From Oscillospiraceae bacterium (lineage in GTDB: Bacteria; Bacillota; Clostridia; Oscillospirales; Oscillospiraceae), in the NCBI GenBank assembly GCA_020025175.1, contig JAHHSM010000081.1:1-7785 (forward strand): 7,785 nucleotides of DNA, given 5' to 3'. How positions within the stretch are numbered: the stretch's first letter is position 1; each line of letters starts with the position of its first letter. The position numbers and the translations under genes were made by a program. Shown one piece after another: positions 1-6,899 of this stretch. A model generated the notes under the pieces. That model worked only from the letters and a program-made list of their open reading frames with translations. It ran no database searches and had not been told where the DNA came from.

Positions 1-322
1 GCGGCAGCATGGATATATATTCATCGGTGGAAAAGAACAGGAGCAGGCATTCCTCTGCCTGCTGGTAAGAACCGGCGCAGATAAGCCCCACGACTTCCGT
101 CAGGGATTTGATATCCCGTGTATCGGGTGCCATATGATACAGGGAAATGCCGTCAAAGGCACCGTCGGCAAAGCGGAGCCTTGTTTCTCCGGAAGACGCA
201 GCCGGGCGGGGCAGGGAAAAATCTCCAGGCAGGGTGCCGTCGGACTGAATCGCACCGCAGATGCTCTGGTAAAGAGGGACGGCGGGCAGAGTGTTTGCCG
301 GATTGGAATCAACAGATACCAT
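1..322 (-). CDS. Unrecognised protein, N-terminal part (gene continues past left edge)
   Basis: This reading frame is open from an ATG at 322 to the window edge, about 107 codons with no stop, so only the N-terminus is seen. The start at 322 is preferred over the ATG at 331 because GAAAGG lies about 9 nt before 322 but directly abuts 331. The start at 331 would overlap the comM stop codon as ATGA; from 322 the gap is 5 nt. The product begins MVSVDSNPAN. It has no signal peptide or membrane segment, is acidic and rich in Ala, Ser and Leu, and contains FADGAFDGISLYHM around residues 60-73. I do not recognise a family. Many Firmicutes carry dprA after a comM/yifB gene, but this sequence shows no DprA (Rossmann) features. 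The tight spacing implies co-transcription and perhaps translational coupling with comM. Confidence 0.7.
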   Translation of the reverse strand, partial: MVSVDSNPANTLPAVPLYQSICGAIQSDGTLPGDFSLPRPAASSGETRLRFADGAFDGISLYHMAPDTRDIKSLTEVVGLICAGSYQQAEECLLLFFSTDEYISMLP

Positions 323-327
323 AGCGA

Positions 328-1845
328 TCATCCTTTCAAAATATCGGTATTTCGGTATTGAATGGCTTCGGATAGGTGAATGGGATCAATGCGCTCTGCG
401 CCGTCCAAATCCGCAATTGTGCGCGCCACACGCAGAATGCGGTCGTGGGAGCGGGCAGTGAGTCCCATTTTGTCAAACGCATTTTTCATCAGTTTTTCGC
501 CGGCGGCGTCCAGAGTGCAGAACTGTGCCAGCATGGAGGGGGTCATATAGGCATTGCAGGAAATACCGGTGCCTTCAAAGCGTTTTTGCTGGATGGCACG
601 GGCGGTATTGACCCGTGCACGGACAGTGGCGCTGTCCTCCGGTTCGGTTTTCCTGCGCATGGCTTCGTATTCTACGGAGGGCACACGCACATGCAGGTCG
701 ATGCGGTCCAGCAGCGGCCCTGAAATCCGGGCAACATATTTCTGCACAGATGCCGCCGAGCAGGTGCATTTCCCGGAGGGGTGGCCATACCATCCGCAGC
801 GGCAGGGATTCATGGCGCACACCATCATAAACCGGCTGGGCAGCCGCAGCGTGCCGGCGGCACGGGTGATGGTCACTTCGCCGTCCTCCAGTGGCTGGCG
901 CAGTGCTTCCAGTGCATCCTTGGAAAACTCCGGCAGCTCATCTAAAAATAATACACCGTTGTGGGCGAGGGAAATTTCGCCGGGATGCGGAATGGCACCG
1001 CCGCCGGACAGAGCGACGGAGGAAACCGTGTGATGGGGCGCGCGGAAGGGACGGTGGGTAAGCAGGGGGTGGCGGCTGTCCGTCATACCGGAAACGGAGT
1101 AAATTTCCGTGGATTCCAGGGCTTCCTGCCGCGTCATGTCGGGCAGGATGGAGGGCAGCCTTTTGGCGAGCATGGATTTACCGGCACCGGGGCTTCCGAT
1201 AAAAAGAAGGTTATGGTTTCCGGCCGCCGCGACCTCCAACGCTCTGCGGCAGTTCTCCTGCCCCATGACATCCTTGAGATCGGGGAGGTTTTCGATCTCC
1301 TCGTGGGGAATCCAGTTCTCCTCCGGGGTTAGCAGTGCTTCTCCCCGCAAATGCGCGACCAAATCCATAATGGTAGCTACCCCGTAAACCGTCAACCCCT
1401 CGGCAAGGGTGGCTTCGGCGGCGTTCTCTTTGGGCAGATATAAGGTTTTGATGCCTGCGCGCACCGCTGCCAGCGCCATGGGCAATACACCGCGCACGGG
1501 ACGCAGCGCGCCCGTGAGGGAAAGCTCGCCGAGAAAAGCCGCATCGTCCGCGGGTTTTTTCAGTTCTTCCGCTGCGGTCATAATTCCGAGAAAAATGGGT
1601 AGATCATATAAAGTTCCCTCTTTTTTCTGATCCGCAGGGGCGAGGTTCACCGTGATGCGGCTGACGGGAAACTTTGCGCCGCAGTTTTTCACGGCGGCAC
1701 GGACGCGCTCACGGGATTCGCGCACAGCGGCATCGGGCAGACCCACCACATCAAATGCCGGCAGTCCCCCGGAAAGAAAACATTCTACAGCAACCTCATA
1801 TCCGGAAATTCCGGTTAATCCAAGCGAACGGATGGAAACGACCAT
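328..1845 (-). CDS. comM: ComM/YifB-family Mg-chelatase-like AAA+ ATPase
   Basis: A full-length 505-aa member of the YifB/ComM family, cytoplasmic AAA+ ATPases related to the magnesium chelatase ChlI subunit. In naturally transformable bacteria ComM acts as a hexameric branch-migration helicase that helps integrate incoming single-stranded DNA; in Clostridia the role is less tested. Seen in the sequence: an N-terminal ChlI-type domain (about 20-140) with GLPDAAVRESRERVRAA near 35-51; Walker A GSPGAGKS at 217-224; Walker B VLFLDE at 298-303; a CRC...CTC cysteine group (C348, C350, C360, C362) typical of the family; GPLLDRIDLH at 376-385, the sensor region; and a C-terminal Mg-chelatase lid domain (about 405-500) with GLTARSHDRILRVARTIADL. 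All key residues are present, so it is probably active. The ATG at 1845 has AAGGGG 9 nt upstream. Its stop lies 5 nt before the next gene's start. Confidence 0.95.
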   Translation of the reverse strand: MVVSIRSLGLTGISGYEVAVECFLSGGLPAFDVVGLPDAAVRESRERVRAAVKNCGAKFPVSRITVNLAPADQKKEGTLYDLPIFLGIMTAAEELKKPADDAAFLGELSLTGALRPVRGVLPMALAAVRAGIKTLYLPKENAAEATLAEGLTVYGVATIMDLVAHLRGEALLTPEENWIPHEEIENLPDLKDVMGQENCRRALEVAAAGNHNLLFIGSPGAGKSMLAKRLPSILPDMTRQEALESTEIYSVSGMTDSRHPLLTHRPFRAPHHTVSSVALSGGGAIPHPGEISLAHNGVLFLDELPEFSKDALEALRQPLEDGEVTITRAAGTLRLPSRFMMVCAMNPCRCGWYGHPSGKCTCSAASVQKYVARISGPLLDRIDLHVRVPSVEYEAMRRKTEPEDSATVRARVNTARAIQQKRFEGTGISCNAYMTPSMLAQFCTLDAAGEKLMKNAFDKMGLTARSHDRILRVARTIADLDGAERIDPIHLSEAIQYRNTDILKG

Positions 1846-1954
1846 AGTACAAAACCCCTTTTTTGCGGCATATGGTTTGCATTACAAAATTATGGGTAAA
1901 AACCACCAGCCTAATTAGGGATATTTTACAACAATCCTTCTGTCACTGCAAGAA

Positions 1955-1990
1955 ACAATTCTGTCTGTCCGTAATGGACGGACGAATTGT
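1955..1990. repeat. Two-part inverted repeat (stem-loop) upstream of nifJ
   Basis: The outer arms ACAATTC (1955-1961) and GAATTGT (1984-1990) pair perfectly. The inner arms GTCCGT (1967-1972) and ACGGAC (1978-1983) pair perfectly around an AATGG loop, and a 5-nt bulge TGTCT lies on the left side. There is no T-tract directly after it on the plus strand, so it is not a typical terminator. Its right outer arm overlaps the left end of the Rex-like operator. It could be a protein-binding site or an RNA structure if transcription starts upstream; no function is proven. Confidence 0.5.
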
Positions 1991-2004
1991 AAAAATTTTC
2001 ACAT
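1987..2004. promoter_or_regulatory. Putative Rex (redox repressor) operator
   Basis: The 18 bases TTGTAAAAATTTTCACAT match the Rex consensus TTGTGAA-(A/T)4-TTCACAA at 16 of 18 positions, by my own alignment. The differences are A for G at position 5 and T for A at position 18. Rex is an NADH/NAD+-sensing repressor that controls fermentation and electron-transfer genes in many Firmicutes. The site lies about 145 bases before the nifJ start codon, and that gene's product is the main pyruvate-oxidising enzyme, so the context fits. It is about 75 bases upstream of the best -10 candidate, which is far for simple repression. Either the true promoter lies closer or the mode of control differs. Direct control of comM, which diverges from here, is possible but less likely. 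Confidence 0.55.
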
Positions 2005-2080
2005 AGTCGCAGAAAAAGTAAGATCTGCCAACGAAAATCGAGGAAATAAACATAGACACTGTTTTGGAAATATGGTAAGG

Positions 2081-2088
2081 TATAAAAT
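2081..2088 (+). promoter_or_regulatory. Candidate -10 region for nifJ
   Basis: TATAAAAT at 2081-2088 resembles a sigma-A -10 box and lies about 62 bases before the probable start codon. No good -35 hexamer is correctly spaced: TAGACA (2053-2058) is 22 bases upstream and TTGGAA (2064-2069) only 11. A second -10-like TAAAAT lies at 2091-2096. The assignment is therefore tentative. Confidence 0.3.
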
Positions 2089-2133
2089 AGTAAAATATTA
2101 AGTTAAAGCATAGAAGTGCAAATTATATAGTAT

Positions 2134-2139
2134 GAGGAG
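2134..2139 (+). promoter_or_regulatory. Ribosome binding site that sets the nifJ start
   Basis: GAGGAG (2134-2139) is the only strong Shine-Dalgarno in this leader. It lies inside the longest reading frame, which opens at ATG 2132, so that ATG cannot be served by it. It is 10 nt before TTG 2150 and 25 nt before ATG 2165, which favours TTG 2150 as the start. Confidence 0.6.
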
Positions 2140-2149
2140 AGTGAATATT

Positions 2150-5100
2150 TTGATCAAACGTGCAATGAAGACTATGGATGGTAACACGGCTGCTGCCCAT
2201 GTTGCCTATGCCTTTACCGAAGTTGCAGCAATCTATCCCATCACACCTTCGTCTGTTATGGCGGAGTGTGTAGATAAATGGTCCGCAAACGGCAGAAAAA
2301 ATCTGTTCGACCAGACTGTACGCGTTGCAGAGATGCAGTCCGAGGGCGGTGCGGCAGGTGCCGTTCACGGATCTTTGACCGCAGGTGCTCTGACCACCAC
2401 CTTTACAGCTTCACAGGGTCTTTTGCTGATGATTCCTAATATGTATAAAATCGCCGGCAGCCATCTGCCCAGCGTCATTCATGTATCTGCTCGTGCGCTG
2501 GCAACCCATGCACTGTCCATCTTTGGTGATCATACGGACGTGATGGCGTGCCGCCAGACAGGCTATGCCATGCTGTGCTCCAACAATCCTCAGGAGGTCA
2601 TGGATCTTGCTGCCGCTGCCCATTTGGCAACATTGAAGGGCGAAGTGCCGTTCCTGCATTTCTTCGATGGTTTCCGCACCTCTCACGAAATCCGCAAGGT
2701 GGCAACTTGGGATTATAAGGATCTCGACGAGATGCTGGACCCCCAGCTGATCAAAAATTTCCGTGCAAAGTCTCTGAATCCCGATCACCCGGTTCTGCGC
2801 GGCAGTGCCCAGAATCCCGATATTTTCTTCCAGGCACGAGAAGCGGACAATTCTTATTATGATGCGCTGCCCGGCATCGTGCAGGAAACGATGGACAGCA
2901 TCAACGAAAAGATCGGCAGCAGCTACCATCTGTTTGACTACTATGGCGATCCGAAGGCAAAGACCGTGATGATTGCCATGGGTTCCATCTGCGATGCAGC
3001 AGAGGAAGTCATCGACTATATCAATGAAAGCACCACCAGCAAGGTTGGCTTGATCAAGGTGCGTCTGTATCGCCCCTTCTCCATCCAGCATTTTCTGGCG
3101 CAGCTGCCCGAAAGCTGCAAGAATATTGTGGTTATGGATCGCTGCAAGGAACCCGGTGCGCCCGGTGAGCCTTTGTATTTGGACGTTGTCCGCGCGCTGA
3201 GCGGCAGCCCCATGCAGGCAAATATCCGTGTGATCGGCGGCCGTTACGGTTTGGGCAGCAAGGATACCACTCCCGGCGGTATTCTGGCAGCCTTCAAAAA
3301 CGCTGCATCCAAGACCCCCATCAACAGCTTTACCATCAACATCAATGACGATGTGACCAACCTGTCTCTGCCCATCGAGGAAGAACCCAACGTGGCAGCA
3401 AAGGGCACCATCGCATGTAAATTCTGGGGTTTGGGCAGCGACGGTACCGTGGGCGCAAACAAAAACTCCATTAAAATTATTGGTGACCATACGGATATGC
3501 ATGTGCAGGCATACTTCCAGTATGACTCCAAAAAGTCCGGCGGCGTCACCATTTCCCATCTGCGCTTCGGGCATGAGCCGATCAAGTCTACCTACTATGT
3601 CACAAAAGCGGATTTCGTGGCATGTCATTGCCCTGCTTACATTGAAAAATATGATATCGTGCAGGATATCAAACCGGGCGGTACCTTCCTATTGAACTGC
3701 GATTGGATGGCTGAGGATCTGGAGGAGCATCTGCCCGCAGAGGTGAAGAAGTATCTTGCAAAGAACAAGATCAAATTCTACACCTGCGATGCCATCAAGC
3801 TGGCGCGTGATATCGGTCTGGGCGAGCGCACCAACATGGTGCTGCAGGCGGCCTTCTTCAAGCTGGCAAACGTCATTCCCATTGACGATGCGGTGGAATA
3901 CATGAAGAATGCCGTTGTGAGCAGCTATGGTCACAAGGGCGAACAGATCGTCAATATGAACTATGAGGCAATTGATGCAGGCCTGAGTGCTCTGCGTGAA
4001 ATCCAGATTCCCGAGGAGTGGAAGACTGCCAAGGACAAGAAGGCGAAGGTCAAGATCGAAAGTGATCGTCCCGGCGTTGCCGAATTTGTGGAAAAAGTCA
4101 TGATTCCGGCAAACTCCATGCGCGGCGATGCGATCCCTGTTTCCGTGATGAAAGATATCTGCCCCGGCGGTACGCTGCCGCAAGGCACTTCTCAGTATGA
4201 GCGCCGCGGTATCGCAGTTGACGTGCCCGAATGGGTGCCCCGTCACTGCATCCAGTGCAACCGCTGCGTGATGGTCTGCCCCCACGGTGTTCTGCGCTCT
4301 TATGCAATCAGTGCCGAGGAGCAGGAGAAGCTGCCCGCAGGGACTAAGACCGCACCCATGATCGGCAAGGGTCTGGATCAGTATAAGTTTGCAATTACCG
4401 TTTCTCCGCTGGATTGTACCGGCTGCGGCTCCTGCTCTAATGTCTGCCCTGCAAAGAACAAGGCAATCGACATGAAGCCTCTGGATGAGCAGCGCCATCA
4501 GCAGGAAATCTTTGACTATGCGGTGAAAAATATTACCGACAAGAATCTCCTTTTCCCCGAGAATCTGACCAAGGAAGCACAGTTCCATCGTCCGTTGCTG
4601 GAGTTCTCCGGCGCTTGCGGCGGCTGCGGCGAAACACCCTATGCAAAGCTGGTTACCCAGCTCTTCGGCGATCATATGTATATCGCCAACGCAACGGGCT
4701 GCTCCTCTATTTGGGGCGGCAGCGCACCGTCTACACCCTATACCGTAAATGACAAGGGCCGTGGCCCTGCATGGGAAAACTCCCTGTTTGAGGACAATGC
4801 GGAGTTTGGTTACGGCATGAAGCTGGCTGTGCGTCAGCGCCGTGCAAGACTGCACAGCGTGATCACAGAGCTGGCTAAGAACATGGCATTTGCGGAAATC
4901 GCAAACCGCTGGCTGGCAGAGCGCGATGATTATGACGCATCCCGCCAGCTGGGTGATAAACTGGTGGCCAAGTGCGAAAAGAATACCGATCCCGAACTGG
5001 CACCGCTGTGCAGCTATATTCTGGAAAACAAGGATATGCTGGCATATAAGTCTGTGTGGATCTTCGGCGGCGACGGCTGGGCATACGATATCGGCTACGG

Positions 5101-5689
5101 CGGTCTGGATCATGTGCTGGCTTCCGGTCTGAATGTCAACGTACTGGTCTTTGATACGGAAGTCTACTCCAACACCGGCGGTCAGGCATCCAAGGCAACA
5201 CCCACCGGTGCTACGGCACAGTTTGCTGCGGCAGGTAAGATGATCAAAAAGAAGGATCTGGCATCCATTGCCATGGCTTATGGCTATGTATATGTGGCGC
5301 AGGTCGCCATGGGTGCAGACTATGAGCAGTGCATGAAGGCCTTTATCGAGGCAGAAGCATACGATGGTCCTTCTCTGATTATCGCATACGCACCCTGTAT
5401 CAACCACGGCATCAAGGCAGGTATGAATAAGACCATGACCGAAATGGAAAGCGCGGTGCGCTCCGGTTACTGGCATTTGTTCCGCTACGATCCGCGCCGC
5501 GATAAGAACCCCTTCCAGCTTGACAGCAAGGAACCCAAGGAGAGTTATCGCCGCTTTGTGATGGGCGAGCACCGCTACTCCTCTTTGGCTATTACCTTCC
5601 CCGAGCAGGCGAAGGAACTGGTTGCTGCGGCAGAAAAGCAGGCAAAGAACCGTTATATCGAATTGAAGAAGCGTGCGAAGGAAGACTAA
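2150..5689 (+). CDS. nifJ: Pyruvate:ferredoxin (flavodoxin) oxidoreductase, single-chain
   Basis: The 1179-aa product catalyses pyruvate + CoA + oxidised ferredoxin to acetyl-CoA + CO2 + reduced ferredoxin, the main pyruvate-cleaving step of anaerobic fermentation, in the cytoplasm. It matches the homodimeric single-chain enzyme of the Desulfovibrio africanus type throughout. Numbering is from TTG 2150. Seen: pyruvate/TPP-binding YPITPSS at 29-35 and EMQSEGGAAGAVHG from residue 61; the ferredoxin-like segment with two 4Fe-4S motifs, CIQCNRCVMVC (C700, C703, C706, C710) and CTGCGSCSNVC (C756, C759, C762, C766); the ligands of the third cluster, C823, C826, C851 and C1083; and the TPP/Mg site GDGWAYDIG (D975) with YSNTGGQ (N1008). 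It ends soon after the core and lacks the long C-terminal extension of the D. africanus enzyme. No key residue is missing. It appears monocistronic: a Rex-like site lies upstream and a strong terminator follows 12 nt after the stop. The start could also be ATG 2165. Confidence 0.97.
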   Translation: MIKRAMKTMDGNTAAAHVAYAFTEVAAIYPITPSSVMAECVDKWSANGRKNLFDQTVRVAEMQSEGGAAGAVHGSLTAGALTTTFTASQGLLLMIPNMYKIAGSHLPSVIHVSARALATHALSIFGDHTDVMACRQTGYAMLCSNNPQEVMDLAAAAHLATLKGEVPFLHFFDGFRTSHEIRKVATWDYKDLDEMLDPQLIKNFRAKSLNPDHPVLRGSAQNPDIFFQAREADNSYYDALPGIVQETMDSINEKIGSSYHLFDYYGDPKAKTVMIAMGSICDAAEEVIDYINESTTSKVGLIKVRLYRPFSIQHFLAQLPESCKNIVVMDRCKEPGAPGEPLYLDVVRALSGSPMQANIRVIGGRYGLGSKDTTPGGILAAFKNAASKTPINSFTININDDVTNLSLPIEEEPNVAAKGTIACKFWGLGSDGTVGANKNSIKIIGDHTDMHVQAYFQYDSKKSGGVTISHLRFGHEPIKSTYYVTKADFVACHCPAYIEKYDIVQDIKPGGTFLLNCDWMAEDLEEHLPAEVKKYLAKNKIKFYTCDAIKLARDIGLGERTNMVLQAAFFKLANVIPIDDAVEYMKNAVVSSYGHKGEQIVNMNYEAIDAGLSALREIQIPEEWKTAKDKKAKVKIESDRPGVAEFVEKVMIPANSMRGDAIPVSVMKDICPGGTLPQGTSQYERRGIAVDVPEWVPRHCIQCNRCVMVCPHGVLRSYAISAEEQEKLPAGTKTAPMIGKGLDQYKFAITVSPLDCTGCGSCSNVCPAKNKAIDMKPLDEQRHQQEIFDYAVKNITDKNLLFPENLTKEAQFHRPLLEFSGACGGCGETPYAKLVTQLFGDHMYIANATGCSSIWGGSAPSTPYTVNDKGRGPAWENSLFEDNAEFGYGMKLAVRQRRARLHSVITELAKNMAFAEIANRWLAERDDYDASRQLGDKLVAKCEKNTDPELAPLCSYILENKDMLAYKSVWIFGGDGWAYDIGYGGLDHVLASGLNVNVLVFDTEVYSNTGGQASKATPTGATAQFAAAGKMIKKKDLASIAMAYGYVYVAQVAMGADYEQCMKAFIEAEAYDGPSLIIAYAPCINHGIKAGMNKTMTEMESAVRSGYWHLFRYDPRRDKNPFQLDSKEPKESYRRFVMGEHRYSSLAITFPEQAKELVAAAEKQAKNRYIELKKRAKED

Positions 5690-5701
5690 CGCAAATCAAT
5701 C

Positions 5702-5745
5702 AAAAACATCCGGAAAACCAGAATGGTTTTCCGGATGTTTTTATT
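5702..5745 (+). terminator. Rho-independent terminator of nifJ
   Basis: There is a perfect 19-bp inverted repeat: the left arm 5702-5720 (AAAAACATCCGGAAAACCA) pairs with 5724-5742 around a GAA loop, and the right arm ends in a run of five T. It begins 12 nt after the nifJ stop. Because the left arm starts with A residues, it can also work on transcripts arriving from the other strand. Confidence 0.93.
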
Positions 5746-5840
5746 TTAAAAAGCCCAGGGCATTTGCTGTGCTGAACCGGCAAAAAAACTGCTGAGGCAT
5801 CCTGCGCTCCTGCATACTTGCAGAATAGGAGGGGGGATCA

Positions 5841-5897
5841 ATGGACTTTTTACCATGGAATAAAAAAACCCTCGTCCTGGGAGGACGGGGGTTTTAA
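5841..5897 (+). CDS. Possible 18-codon micro-ORF with strong ribosome binding site
   Basis: An ATG at 5841 is preceded by AGGAGGGGGG (5827-5836), with the AGGAGG core 8 nt before the ATG, an ideal arrangement. The frame encodes MDFLPWNKKTLVLGGRGF and stops at 5895-5897. The last half of the ORF is the convergent terminator hairpin, so much of the peptide is dictated by that structure. No clear promoter is visible between the nifJ terminator and this site. It may be a genuine very small peptide, a relic of a deleted gene start, or chance. I recognise no family. Confidence 0.2.
   Translation: MDFLPWNKKTLVLGGRGF
5862..5896 (-). terminator. Rho-independent terminator of the YitT-family gene
   Basis: Arms 5865-5878 (AAAACCCTCGTCCT) and 5882-5895 (AGGACGGGGGTTTT) pair around a GGG loop with one imperfect pair (T5872 with G5888). 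Read on the minus strand, the hairpin is followed by a run of seven T (5868 to 5862) and starts about 5 nt after the stop codon at 5900-5902. On the plus strand the mismatch is a G-U wobble followed by TTTT, so it may be weakly bidirectional. Confidence 0.85.
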
Positions 5898-5899
5898 AA

Positions 5900-6781
5900 T
5901 TAAAGACGGGTTTTATAGTTTCCGTGGATATGGACACCTTCATCCACCACCAGAAATGCATCAGGATCGAGATCATAGATCACACGGCGCAGCTCTTCCA
6001 TTTCGTATTTGGAAAGACAGATGCACAGGATTTTGGTGTCAGTTCCCTTGTAGGCGCCGATGCCGTCCCAGTAAGTCACACTGCGCTGAAGGGTATCGGT
6101 TACATAGGTACGAATGGCATCATCGTCCCGTTTTGTAAATACCCACGCCATGACGGCAATATTTTGCTGATGGAGCCTGTCGACGATCAGGGAGCAGAAC
6201 ACAGAATAAATAATAGAGTAGATGGCAACCTGCACATTGAACAGGAGCAGACATACAATATAAATTGAGATATTAAACGCCATGTTGATTTTACCCACGG
6301 AAATGCCGGGGAGCTTTTTGAGAAGATACACACCCAGAATATCTGTTCCGCCGGAGGAGCCGCCGTCGTAGAGCATAATGCCGATACCTGCGCCGCAGAT
6401 GATACCGCCAAGAATGGTGGCGGCAAGCACATCATATAAAATAGGCTCGGCAGGTGGAACCAGCACGCTTAAAAAAACTGTGGTAGAGGCGGTGCACAAA
6501 AGGGATTTCAAGCCAAAGTGGCTGGAAATCGAGCGAAATGCCAGCAAATAAACCGGAATATTTAAGGCAAAGTAAATCAAACCGGCAATGTCGATGCCGC
6601 CAAAACTCATGCCGAGATTTTCTGTCAGCAGGGTACGGATGATTTGCCCCACACCAAGAAAACCACCGGTATACAGGCCGGCAGGCGTGACAAAAAAGCT
6701 GACGCCGATGGAATAGATAAAGCTGCCAACGAGGGCCATGATAATGCGTGTCCATCGATGCTGCACGGTATTATAAAGCAT
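5900..6781 (-). CDS. YitT-family membrane protein (YitT_membrane + DUF2179)
   Basis: A 293-aa integral membrane protein of the YitT family, which is widespread and often multi-copy in Firmicutes; its transported substrate, if any, is not established. Seen: hydrophobic segments at roughly 12-35, 61-83, 92-108, 117-138 and 165-200; the family signature YDGGSSGGTDILG at 138-150; and a soluble C-terminal DUF2179 domain, about 210-290, including IGAYKGTDTKILCICLSKYE and ending VDEGVHIHGNYK. The DUF2179 half resembles small ligand-sensing domains and probably faces the cytoplasm (inference). The start at 6781 is chosen over an upstream in-frame ATG at 6811 because GGAGGGG (6789-6795) lies 7 nt before it, inside the longer frame. 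It has its own promoter and terminator, so it appears monocistronic and convergent with nifJ. Confidence 0.93.
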   Translation of the reverse strand: MLYNTVQHRWTRIIMALVGSFIYSIGVSFFVTPAGLYTGGFLGVGQIIRTLLTENLGMSFGGIDIAGLIYFALNIPVYLLAFRSISSHFGLKSLLCTASTTVFLSVLVPPAEPILYDVLAATILGGIICGAGIGIMLYDGGSSGGTDILGVYLLKKLPGISVGKINMAFNISIYIVCLLLFNVQVAIYSIIYSVFCSLIVDRLHQQNIAVMAWVFTKRDDDAIRTYVTDTLQRSVTYWDGIGAYKGTDTKILCICLSKYEMEELRRVIYDLDPDAFLVVDEGVHIHGNYKTRL

Positions 6782-6833
6782 ACGGTATCCCCTCCGTTTG
6801 ACTGAAATCAATATGCTTAAAGTCGGATATTAT

Positions 6834-6862
6834 ATTATACCAAAAGAGCGAGGGGGATGCAA
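6834..6862 (-). promoter_or_regulatory. Sigma-A promoter of the YitT-family gene
   Basis: On the minus strand, the -35 TTGCAT (6862-6857) and a perfect -10 TATAAT (6839-6834) are separated by exactly 17 bases, with a TGG extended -10 element directly before TATAAT. Transcription should start near 6827, giving a leader of about 45 nt. It lies between the sigma-like gene and the YitT-family gene, so the latter need not depend on the upstream operon. Confidence 0.85.
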
Positions 6863-6899
6863 CGGATTTTGCACGAATGGATTTTTTTACCAAAGGATT

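Larger units (their letters stand above)
1846..2149. other. Divergent intergenic region between comM and nifJ
   Basis: This 304-base spacer separates the diverging comM and pyruvate oxidoreductase genes and contains no convincing ORF. It holds the comM ribosome binding site (1855-1860), a weak minus-strand -10-like CATAAT (1889-1894) without a good -35, a 10-bp perfect palindrome CCTAATTAGG (1910-1919), a stem-loop (1955-1990), a Rex-type operator (1987-2004), an AT-rich plus-strand promoter region (about 2053-2096) and the nifJ ribosome binding site. It is markedly more AT-rich than the flanking genes. Confidence 0.8.

Noticed and set aside
554..1033. Plus-strand open frames inside comM (for example 554-1033 and 961-1332)
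   Set aside because: They lie opposite a well-conserved ComM protein, have compositions typical of shadow frames and lack matching ribosome binding sites.
1910..1919. Perfect 10-bp palindrome CCTAATTAGG
   Set aside because: It is short and not extended by flanking bases, and I know of no matching regulator. It is listed within the spacer only.
3689..5572. A 627-codon open frame on the minus strand, antisense to nifJ (and a 405-codon one at 2411-3628)
   Set aside because: The plus strand unmistakably encodes the oxidoreductase with all its motifs. The antisense translation is rich in Cys, His and Ile with no recognisable domain, as expected from the codon bias of the opposite strand.
5806..5826. 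GCATACTT with a CTGCA/TGCAG mini-hairpin, as a possible sporulation sigma -10 for the micro-ORF
   Set aside because: No convincing -35 element sits at the right spacing, and a 5-bp stem is within chance expectation.
5746..5976. Minus-strand 76-codon open frame spanning the yitT terminator
   Set aside because: It overlaps the YitT C-terminus and the terminator hairpin, has no ribosome binding site at its start, and its composition follows the structure rather than a protein.
5924..6268. Plus-strand 114-codon open frame opposite the YitT-family gene
   Set aside because: It is a shadow of a clear membrane protein gene that has its own promoter, ribosome binding site and terminator.
6863..6899. 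Possible terminator after the sigma-like gene
   Set aside because: The T-rich stretch is not preceded by a stable inverted repeat in either direction, so no terminator is called.
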